Shown here: one piece after another, positions 53,945 to 59,860 of the stretch
Layout of the letters: each line of letters opens with the position of its first letter
How positions within the stretch are numbered: the first letter of the stretch is position 1
Source: Alphaproteobacteria bacterium
Lineage (GTDB): Bacteria > Pseudomonadota > Alphaproteobacteria > TMED109
NCBI GenBank assembly: GCA_022819905.1
Contig: JAJEGJ010000078.1
Coordinates: 1 to 59,860 of the forward strand
Direction of reading: 5' to 3'
DNA: 59,860 nt
The notes under the pieces: model-generated
Databases searched by the model: none
The model's input: only the letters and a program-made list of their open reading frames with translations
What the model was told of the DNA's origin: nothing
Position numbers and translations under genes: made by a program

Positions 53945-54190
53945 GGGCCCCCAGTCCGTCTTGCGTTCAGTTTCGATTGTGAGACGCCGAAGCTGGTGTG
54001 GCGCACCGACCGTCGTCAGCGGTCGCGCCCCCTGTGGCCTGCTCCCCGGAACCTGGACCACTGATAACGAGAAAATTCTAGGTTGAGTTTTCATGGACCC
54101 GACTGGATGCGCCTGATCGATCCGGTGCTCCGGCCAGTGGCGGTGCCGGGACTGTCGCCGCTGGCTTCGCGGCCTGGCGCGTGCGGCCGG

Positions 54191-54628
54191 TCACTCCCCG
54201 TCGGGCTCGAGTCCCGCACCGATGGCCGACACCCGCGACGCCACGTCTCCGGCCGCCCGGACCAGCGCCTCGACCAGGTTCTCGTCAACCTCGACGGCGC
54301 CCTCGTACTCGGCGAGGTTCCTTCGGCGATGCGCCTGGTCGAGCACGCGCCATCTCTCGTTCGAGATGCCGAGCGTATGCACGAGGCACTGGAACACCAG
54401 ATAGCGGTTAGTCGGGCGGTAGCCGGAGATCCGCAACGCCGCCAGGGAGAGGGCGTGCGCTGCGTTGTAGGCGAGATCGAACCGGGACTCGAGGCTGAGG
54501 TTCCTGTTCCCGGCATCCGCGAGACGGGCGACTCCGGACCGGATCAGTCCAGATATCTCGCCGGCTGCTGGCGCCTCTGCCTTCAGCCGACCTTTCGCTA
54601 CGAGATTGTCGAGATATTCATTCGCCAT
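54191..54628 (-). CDS. HEPN-domain protein of MNT/HEPN module
   Basis: A 145-residue helical protein (EYLDNLVAKGRLKAEAP, ESRFDLAYNAAHALSLAALR, NRYLVFQCLVHTLG, RVLDQAHRRRNLAEYEG). The RRRN..EY segment is at the usual place of the HEPN R-x4-6-H motif, but the final His is Tyr, a common variant in this subgroup. It overlaps the nucleotidyltransferase gene by 11 bases, so the two are coupled. In studied pairs HEPN is an RNase toxin silenced by nucleotidylation. Confidence 0.8.
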   Translation of the reverse strand: MANEYLDNLVAKGRLKAEAPAAGEISGLIRSGVARLADAGNRNLSLESRFDLAYNAAHALSLAALRISGYRPTNRYLVFQCLVHTLGISNERWRVLDQAHRRRNLAEYEGAVEVDENLVEALVRAAGDVASRVSAIGAGLEPDGE

Positions 54629-55259
54629 CGAGGCTTCCCAAGAGGACGATGTGTGGTTCGCGCAGGACCCGCACCAAAAAGCCGTCCCTGGCCGTGCGGC
54701 GCGCCCCGAACTCGGCAGAGGTGTAGACCGTCGGGTTCACGCGCCGGCCCAGGAGGTCCTCGGCCGGCGCTATGGCGGTGTAGACCGTTTCCAACGTCAG
54801 ATCGTCGGAGACGAGCAGAAGATCGACGTCGCTCGCTGCCCGGTCCGTCCGTCTGGCGACCGAGCCGAACAGCAAGGCCAGAGCGAGCCTGTCCGCAAGG
54901 GGTTCGAGCGCACCACGGACAGACTCCTCGAGGCCGATGGTCTTGCGGACGATGCCGCAGATTTCGTTGAAGAGGGGCGACTCGCGGTTCGCCCGGTAGT
55001 GCTTGCGATTGCCGGAGTGGGAAACGACCGCAAGGCCGCTTGCAGCGAGCCGGGCCAGCTCCCGCTGCACCGCTCCCCGCCCGGAGCCGGCCAAGGTGAT
55101 GATCTCGGTGACGAAGAACTCCCTGTCCGGCTGGCCGAAGAGCAGGGCCAGCACACGCTGCTGCGTCGAGGTGAACAGCGCGTCTGCAAGTGCCGAGCCG
55201 CCCGAACTGTTGATTCGGTGCGTCGGTGCCGTAACGGCTTCCGAAGTGCGACTTCCCAT
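54618..55259 (-). CDS. Winged-helix/MNT nucleotidyltransferase
   Basis: A 213-residue protein with an N-terminal ArsR-like winged helix (FTSTQQRVLALLFGQPDREF, RGAVQRELARLAASGLAVVS) and a C-terminal minimal nucleotidyltransferase with ALLFGSVARRTDRAASDVDL (GS...DxD metal site intact). It should modify and neutralise the HEPN partner while repressing the operon. I chose the ATG at 55259, since the one at 55271 lies inside the promoter region. Confidence 0.83.
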   Translation of the reverse strand: MGSRTSEAVTAPTHRINSSGGSALADALFTSTQQRVLALLFGQPDREFFVTEIITLAGSGRGAVQRELARLAASGLAVVSHSGNRKHYRANRESPLFNEICGIVRKTIGLEESVRGALEPLADRLALALLFGSVARRTDRAASDVDLLLVSDDLTLETVYTAIAPAEDLLGRRVNPTVYTSAEFGARRTARDGFLVRVLREPHIVLLGSLDGE

Positions 55260-55264
55260 AACAG

Positions 55265-55294
55265 GTATCATTGTACCCTATTTGGGTATGTCAA
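55265..55294 (-). promoter_or_regulatory. Promoter/operator of the MNT/HEPN operon
   Basis: On the minus strand a perfect TTGACA (55289-55294) is followed by the inverted repeat TACCC-AAATA-GGGTA, and then by GGTA/TACC half-sites. The -10 is not a good match at 17-base spacing. The palindrome beside the -35 is a likely binding site for the winged-helix protein. Confidence 0.5.
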
Positions 55295-55477
55295 GCTGGC
55301 CAGCCTTCTCCGCCGCTGAACATGACGCGCCGTTGACCAGTCGGGCCGGTCGACTCGCTCACGCCCATCCCGAGACCCTTGCGGTCTTGGCCGCGTGGCG
55401 CGCCGTTGCTTTGCCCCGCCTCTCTCAACGCCCCCGCGTCATAGCGGAACCGGCGCCAACCAGCCATGCCACGCCCG

Positions 55478-56032
55478 CTACTTCTCCGGCAGCGCCGGCA
55501 GCAGTTCGGGATGAAGCGCGGTAAAGATCGAGTCGAAGCTGCCCTCCGCGCCGTCGGCCTCGGTGAAGTCGGCCCTGGCCTGGCCGGCGACAAGGCGAGG
55601 GGTGCCATCGGCAGCCGGGTGGCTGGAGAACCGACAGGACCATACCCCGTCCGGGCGCGTCACGTCGCGGTCGGGATGGGTCACGGAGACGTGCTCGCCC
55701 TCGAACCTGCCCGCCTCACCGATCGACGTCAGCGCGAAGCGGATCTCGTACCCGGCCGGCGGGTGCTCGATTTCGCCCTGGCCGCGGCGCCAGCCGAGGA
55801 TCGCGTAGAGGTGCTCGCGCTCAAGCGCGATGTCGCCGACGCAGCCGTCGACCGCGCCGGCCGCGAAGTCAGCCTGCAGCGTCATTGCCGCGGCGAACTC
55901 CTCGGCCACCAGTTCAGCGGCGCCGGCTGGCCAGCGGTGCCGAAAAACGGGCAAAAGTTGCAATGAAATAGTGGGTTGAACGCTGGCGTGGCGGCGTTCA
56001 CCACTGCTTGAGCGAAACTCTACGTTCACCAT
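55478..56032 (-). CDS. Probable C-terminal fragment of a TbpB-like barrel protein
   Basis: A 184-codon frame. MTLQADFAAGAVDGCVGDI, GYEIRFALTSIGEAGRFEGE, SCRFSSHPAADGTPRLVAGQ and ARADFTEADGAEGSFDSIF follow the pattern of alphaproteobacterial transferrin-binding-protein-like surface lipoproteins. No signal peptide or N-terminal lobe is present, so only about the last half remains. It lies next to the tRNA-Ala fragment, fitting a disrupted island edge. Family assignment is by pattern only. Confidence 0.5.
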   Translation of the reverse strand: MVNVEFRSSSGERRHASVQPTISLQLLPVFRHRWPAGAAELVAEEFAAAMTLQADFAAGAVDGCVGDIALEREHLYAILGWRRGQGEIEHPPAGYEIRFALTSIGEAGRFEGEHVSVTHPDRDVTRPDGVWSCRFSSHPAADGTPRLVAGQARADFTEADGAEGSFDSIFTALHPELLPALPEK

Positions 56033-56079
56033 AAGGTGAGAAATTCGATCATCTAATGCGAAAAATCTCAAAGCCGGGT

Positions 56080-56124
56080 GGTGGAGCCGAGGGGGGCGAA
56101 CCCCTGACCTCGTGAATGCCATTG
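56080..56124 (-). repeat. 3' fragment of tRNA-Ala(GGC), candidate attachment site
   Basis: Read on the minus strand, the sequence runs from the anticodon (AATGGC) through GAGGTC, a damaged T-arm (GGGGTTCG...) and GGCTCCACCA. The acceptor strand has U70 and A73, alanine identity features. The 5' half of the tRNA is absent and the T-loop seems to lack a base. Integrative elements that target tRNA genes leave exactly such 3' fragments at their far end. Confidence 0.78.
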
Positions 56125-56230
56125 AGGCCATCGTGTCCGCTCATATATCGGAAACTCTTCACTAAGCATCCGTCCATATTCCCTTTATGGAGAGTTCTGC
56201 TCTTCGCCATTCCTCCGCTGTTCAGTCGCT

Positions 56231-56249
56231 GGCAAACAATCGGCAAACA
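56231..56249. repeat. Direct repeats beside the tRNA fragment
   Basis: GGCAAACA occurs at 56231-56238 and 56242-56249 (11-base period), about 110 bases from the tRNA fragment. Spaced short direct repeats near an attachment site resemble integrase arm-binding sites. The rest of 56125-56326 shows no intact gene. Confidence 0.35.
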
Positions 56250-56326
56250 CTTGGGGCGTCTACTACTGCGCGCGCACGCCGCTCCGCGCTCGGGCCGGCA
56301 CGCCTGGAGGTCATTGCCCGTAGCGG

Positions 56327-57127
56327 TCACCCCAACAGCCGCAGGACTGTCTCCCTGCCGATCAGCTCGACATCCTCTGCGCGTTCGAGCAACGGCCGCA
56401 CGTCGCCCGCGACGCGATTCCAGTCCAGCCGCACCAGCCGCTCGGCAACCGCGCGGCGCCAGCTCACGGGCGTCATCTCCGTCCCCGACCAGCCGGTCTG
56501 GCGCAGCGCCGCGTTCAGGAACGCGAGGTTTGGCGACGGCCAGTCGGGGTCGCTGAGGTACCACACGAGGTCGTAGATGTCCCGACCCTTCGTGTACGGC
56601 CGTTGAAGCACCGCATGCAGCTTGCCGGCCAGCAGCGATGCACGGTCGTGGTGGAAAAGCCGCAACGTCTCGTGCCGGCGCACGAGCGTCGTGTCGGTCA
56701 CGGCGCCCGAGGGCGGACTGGTATCGACCTCGATCTTGACCGCGAGCACCTGCCCCGGATGCGGCGACAGCCCGATCTCGTAGAGCGTTCCGGGGAACCG
56801 CACGAAGGCGCTGTGGACGGCGCGGTGTTCGCGTACGCGCAGCTCGACGCGGTATCCCTCCCCCGATAGCTCGGCGCGGACGGCCCGGAGAGGGCGGCGC
56901 AGGTCGTAGCGCGAGGGCTCGCCTTCTAGTGCGAAGTCGAGGTCTTCGGAATATCGCGGCAACCCGAATAGGAACCGGAGGCCGGTTCCGCCATGGAAGG
57001 CGAGCGACGTCATGGCACCGGCGCGCTGCAGCGCACCCAGAATGCGGGCCTGGAGGTACTCGCGCGCGATGTTCCGGCCGCGGACGGGCCCGTGACTGCC
57101 GGCGAGCTGCTGAAGGTGTTCCCTCAT
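56327..57127 (-). CDS. abiEii: AbiEii-type nucleotidyltransferase toxin
   Basis: A 266-residue protein with the DUF1814/AbiEii signature FHGGTGLRFLFGLPRYSEDLDF (key residues GGT, R, SEDLDF) and the later KxHAVLQRPYTKGRDIYDLV. It is the toxin of type IV-like AbiE systems, which abort phage infection by modifying RNA. The start overlaps the antitoxin stop by 4 bases. All catalytic residues seem intact. Confidence 0.88.
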   Translation of the reverse strand: MREHLQQLAGSHGPVRGRNIAREYLQARILGALQRAGAMTSLAFHGGTGLRFLFGLPRYSEDLDFALEGEPSRYDLRRPLRAVRAELSGEGYRVELRVREHRAVHSAFVRFPGTLYEIGLSPHPGQVLAVKIEVDTSPPSGAVTDTTLVRRHETLRLFHHDRASLLAGKLHAVLQRPYTKGRDIYDLVWYLSDPDWPSPNLAFLNAALRQTGWSGTEMTPVSWRRAVAERLVRLDWNRVAGDVRPLLERAEDVELIGRETVLRLLG

Positions 57128-57759
57128 GCCACCTCGTACTCCGGCGCGTCGCCGGCGATCTCGCGCAGGATTCTTGCGGCCCGCGCGAGCTTCGGAGTCG
57201 CGGCGATTGCCGCAAGCGCCTCCAGCCGCTCGAGCCGCAGCGCGTCAAAGTCCAGACGTAACGCCTCCAGATACGCCTTTCCGTCGCCGCCGGGTTGAAG
57301 GTGAACCATGTCGAGAACCGCCTTTTCCGGTTCTGCCACGAAGGCGGATTGGCTGCGTTCGAGGTCGATGCACCGATAACCGAACATCAGCCCGGGCTTC
57401 ATGTGCCGGAAGGAGAACCGGCCGAGCGGAGTCGAGCGAAGCTGCGGCCTGCCCGCCGTGATGCTGGTGGTTTCGGGCACGTACTCCGGGATCACTCCTG
57501 CATGCGCGAGCGCCGAGAGGCCGCTGACGTACGAGCCCGGCGCCAGGCGATTCGCCACAAGAAAGGGGTGGGGGCGGCGTTTCCGCCACGGCGGCGCCAG
57601 CACGTACAACCCCCGCCGCAACTGGCGAACACGACCGCTGCGGGTCCAGCGCGAGAGCTGACGCCGAAGGTCCGCCGGATCGACGCCGCCGGCCAGCAGC
57701 AGGCCGGTTTCGAACAGCGGTTCCTCGGAAACGATATCGACAGCTTCTTCGAATTTCAT
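57124..57759 (-). CDS. abiEi: AbiEi-type antitoxin
   Basis: A 211-residue protein with an N-terminal winged-helix (DPADLRRQLSRWTRSGRVRQ, LRRGLYVLAPPWRKRR) and the AbiEi C-terminal domain (GSYVSGLSALAHAGVIPEYV, FVAEPEKAVLDMVHLQP). It represses the operon and neutralises AbiEii. The ATG at 57759 is followed immediately by coding sequence of family type; the upstream AT-rich stretch (GATAACTTACCATATC region) is a probable promoter. Confidence 0.87.
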   Translation of the reverse strand: MKFEEAVDIVSEEPLFETGLLLAGGVDPADLRRQLSRWTRSGRVRQLRRGLYVLAPPWRKRRPHPFLVANRLAPGSYVSGLSALAHAGVIPEYVPETTSITAGRPQLRSTPLGRFSFRHMKPGLMFGYRCIDLERSQSAFVAEPEKAVLDMVHLQPGGDGKAYLEALRLDFDALRLERLEALAAIAATPKLARAARILREIAGDAPEYEVA

Positions 57760-58019
57760 TGCGATAACTTACCATATCTGGCAATTTATCGCACAGAAAT
57801 GGTCGGCAGGGAGACACCCTGCCCAGGCGCTCGCCGCCGCGTATTGGCGGCGGCGCCTTCTCGCTGGAAAGCTCGACGGCAGGTTCCCGCCTGCAACCAC
57901 AGGCTCAGCATCAAGCATCCAGTGGGCTCAAGCCAATGAAGAGTTTGCTCACGTACTCTTGCCGGGGGACCTGCGCGCGCGCCGCCGCAGGGGTCCCGAT
58001 CAGCGGCCGCGCCTGCCGC

Positions 58020-59306
58020 TCACTCCACCTTCGAGGGGCCTTGCCGCGCAAGCCTCACGCCGAAGCCGCGGCCCCGAACGACGGCATCGTCGCCGAACCG
58101 GTCGCGCAGCGCGTCCACCACGTCGTCCAGATCCTCCTCGCTCGGACCGGCGTCGAAGAGGCCGGCCTGGGTATCCCGTCCGTCCGCCACCAAGTTGTAG
58201 GCGCCGACGCCGATCAGGCGGAACGCACGCCCGTCGGCCTCGCTGGCGAGCAGCGGCTCGGCCACCCGGAACATCCGGTCCGCCGACCGCGTGGCCGTTT
58301 GCAGGCGCCTGGAGCGGGTCACCGTGCGAAAGCCTGCCGTCTTCAGTTTCAGCGTGACGCCGGCGGCGGCGAGACCGGCCTTCCGCAGACGCCGCGCCAG
58401 CGTCTCCGTGAGCTGCCACAGGATCGGGCGCAGTTGCTCGGAATCCGCGATGTCCTCCTCGAGCGTGATTTCCGAGGACACGCTCTTGGTCCCGCGGTTG
58501 GGATCGACCGGACGGTCGTCTTCGCCCCGGGCGCATGCCCACAGCCGCCGCCCGATCTTGCCGTACCGGGCGGCCAGTTCATCTTCCCCGATGCCGGCCA
58601 ATTCCCCGATCCGCGTGATGCCGTCACGGGCGAGGCGCCGCTGCAGAACCGGGCCCACCCCCCACAGCAGGCCGACCGGCCTCCCCGCCAGGAATGACCC
58701 CGCCTCCGACCGGCCGATCGCGGCAAAGCCGCGCGGCTTGTCCAGGTCCGAGGCGATCTTGGCCAGAAACTTGTTGTAGCTGAGCCCGATGGAGAGCGTG
58801 ATGGCCAGTTCGGCTTCCACCCGGCGCGCCAGCGCCGCCAGCGTGGTGGCCGGGCTGGCGCGGTGCAGGGACTCCGTGCCCGAGAGGTCCATGAAGGCCT
58901 CGTCGATCGAGAGCGGTTCGACCAGTGGCGTCAGGCTCGTCATTATCGCCCGGACCTCGCGGCCAACGGCGGCGTACTTCTTCATGTCGGGCCTGACGAC
59001 GGCGGCCTCAGGACAGGCCTCCAGGGCCTTGAACATCGGCATGGCCGAGCGCACGCCGCTGGTGCGCGCCAGGTAGCAGCAGGCGGCGACCACCCCCCGG
59101 TGGTGCCCGCCCACGATGACGGGCCGGTCGCGCAGCTCCGGCCGGTCGCGCTTCTCGATGGCGGCGTAGAACGCGTCGCAGTCGAGATGGGCGATGGCGA
59201 GATCGTGGAGTTCCCGGTGTCGAACGACCCGTGACGAGCCGCAGGCCGGGCAGGCCTTGCGGGCGGCATCCGGCTGGCTGCCGCAGTCACGACACAGGGC
59301 TTCCAC
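58020..59306 (-). CDS. dinB: DNA polymerase IV (DinB) with N-terminal zinc ribbon
   Basis: A ~428-residue Y-family translesion polymerase. An N-terminal ribbon (CRDCG and CPACG, four Cys) precedes the polymerase domain: metal Asp in AHLDCDAFYAAIEKRDRPEL and PLSIDEAFMDLSG, steric/helix regions LSIGLSYNKFLAKIASDLDK and LLWGVGPVLQRRLARDGI. The ribbon is typical of an alphaproteobacterial DinB type. GTG at 59306 (VEALCRDCG) is the likely start; TTG at 59324 is the alternative. The beta-clamp motif at the C-terminus was not identified with certainty (QAGLF is a candidate). Confidence 0.92.
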   Translation of the reverse strand: MEALCRDCGSQPDAARKACPACGSSRVVRHRELHDLAIAHLDCDAFYAAIEKRDRPELRDRPVIVGGHHRGVVAACCYLARTSGVRSAMPMFKALEACPEAAVVRPDMKKYAAVGREVRAIMTSLTPLVEPLSIDEAFMDLSGTESLHRASPATTLAALARRVEAELAITLSIGLSYNKFLAKIASDLDKPRGFAAIGRSEAGSFLAGRPVGLLWGVGPVLQRRLARDGITRIGELAGIGEDELAARYGKIGRRLWACARGEDDRPVDPNRGTKSVSSEITLEEDIADSEQLRPILWQLTETLARRLRKAGLAAAGVTLKLKTAGFRTVTRSRRLQTATRSADRMFRVAEPLLASEADGRAFRLIGVGAYNLVADGRDTQAGLFDAGPSEEDLDDVVDALRDRFGDDAVVRGRGFGVRLARQGPSKVE

Positions 59307-59444
59307 GGATCGAGGATAGAACAAGGCTTCGGTTCAGGTGCAGCCGTCCGTCGGCCTGTCATTCCGAACCCGTCCCCCAGGCAGGGTACCCGCCAGTTAC
59401 CACCGCCTGTCAGATTTAATCCCGACCATTCCAGACTATTCGTC

Positions 59445-59795
59445 TCAGGCCGTATGCTCATCGCGGTCGAGATAGAAGCGCAGTGCATCGCTGACGACCG
59501 TATTGAGGTTGCTCCGCTGGCGCTTGGCATAGAGCATCGCACGACGGTGCAGATCGCGGCCCGGACGTACATTGAAGCTGCCCTTCAGCGGCACATCTGG
59601 TTTGCGGTCTTCGGCCTCGCACAACTCGAGATAATCGTCGACGGCCTCCTGAAATGCCGCCTTCAGACTCTTCGCGTCACTGCCCTCATAGGTCACCAGG
59701 TCGCGAATGAACTCCAGCCGCCCGTGCAGCACCTCGTCGTCGTCGCTGTACTCGATGGTGCCGAGGTACCCCTTGTATTCCGGCAACCTGCTCAT
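59445..59795 (-). CDS. HicB-family antitoxin-like protein
   Basis: A 116-residue protein with a HicB-like degenerate RNase-H fold (YKGYLGTIEYSDDDEVLHGR, DLVTYEGSDAKSLKAAFQEA, VDDYLELCEAEDRKPDVPLK) and a C-terminal ribbon-helix-helix (SFNVRPGRDLHRRAMLYAKR). It would bind DNA and neutralise a HicA-type toxin. The upstream gene overlaps it as ATGA. Confidence 0.86.
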   Translation of the reverse strand: MSRLPEYKGYLGTIEYSDDDEVLHGRLEFIRDLVTYEGSDAKSLKAAFQEAVDDYLELCEAEDRKPDVPLKGSFNVRPGRDLHRRAMLYAKRQRSNLNTVVSDALRFYLDRDEHTA

Positions 59796-59860
59796 ACCAG
59801 ACCCTCCTCGGTCAGTACCTGCAACACGTACTCGATGACGTACATCTTGACGATGTTGCC
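59792..59860 (-). CDS. Partial gene, C-terminal end only (window edge)
   Basis: The minus strand encodes a C-terminus GNIVKMYVIEYVLQVLTEEG-L-V and stops with TGA sharing bases with the HicB-type start (ATGA). By position a HicA toxin would be expected, but the 22 visible residues do not show the HicA His/Gly pattern. Not identified. Confidence 0.45.
   Translation of the reverse strand, partial: GNIVKMYVIEYVLQVLTEEGLV

Overview
The window reads as chromosomal DNA of a high-GC Gram-negative proteobacterium, most likely an alphaproteobacterium. The support is the DinB polymerase with an N-terminal zinc ribbon, the style of the acetolactate synthase, the TRAP transporter, the outer-membrane porins and a TbpB-like fragment. 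It contains no rRNA, CRISPR array or complete tRNA. Housekeeping and catabolic genes alternate with accessory cassettes, broken genes and toxin-antitoxin (TA) loci.

Layout. 0.1-8.2 kb: a family of related porins, one complete gene and three copies without a recognisable signal peptide, interrupted by a DUF6978/DUF1828 gene pair and an IS5-type transposase remnant. 8.4-10.0 kb: a tyrosine recombinase with three N-terminal tandem repeats. 10.7-13.8 kb: acetolactate synthase (ilvB), RNase HII (rnhB) and a class I glutamine amidotransferase. 14.2-19.0 kb: a co-directional cassette of a short inverse autotransporter, an Asp-Gly-repeat lipoprotein, an aspartyl/asparaginyl beta-hydroxylase, a membrane-bound LuxR-type regulator and a large helical-toroid protein. 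19.0-21.6 kb: an amidase bracketed by two damaged copies of the amidotransferase gene. 21.7-28.1 kb: parDE-like, hipBA and yefM/yoeB-like TA loci with a DUF4143 ATPase. 28.1-32.9 kb: a TRAP transporter with an acyl-CoA synthetase. 33.1-38.6 kb: a gamma-glutamylcyclotransferase-like protein, higBA, a kinase plus divergent enolase pair and an aspartate aminotransferase. 38.9-39.8 kb: a lower-GC pair encoding a deoxyribosyltransferase/TIR-like protein and a 54-residue basic protein. 40.3-47.4 kb: an ECF sigma factor with a von Willebrand protein, a broken PIN toxin with its antitoxin, and several enzymes. 47.7-53.9 kb: a broken fic gene, a LarA-like protein, an EmrAB-type efflux pump and a haem protein. 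54.2-59.9 kb: MNT/HEPN, AbiE and HicB-type modules, dinB, and a 3' fragment of a tRNA-Ala gene that looks like an attachment-site scar.

Two themes connect the window. First, 3' ends of genes (amidotransferase, DUF4143 ATPase, fic, porins) recur as truncated direct copies that bracket accessory cassettes, as expected of repeated recombination between short homologies. Second, TA loci are dense, and three toxin-type genes (yoeB, PIN, fic) carry small insertions, either short tandem duplications or a homopolymer change, while the yoeB and PIN antitoxins remain intact. The best candidate for an undescribed system is the 14.2-19.0 kb surface cassette, in which a beta-hydroxylase gene follows directly after a lipoprotein carrying an Asp-Gly tail.
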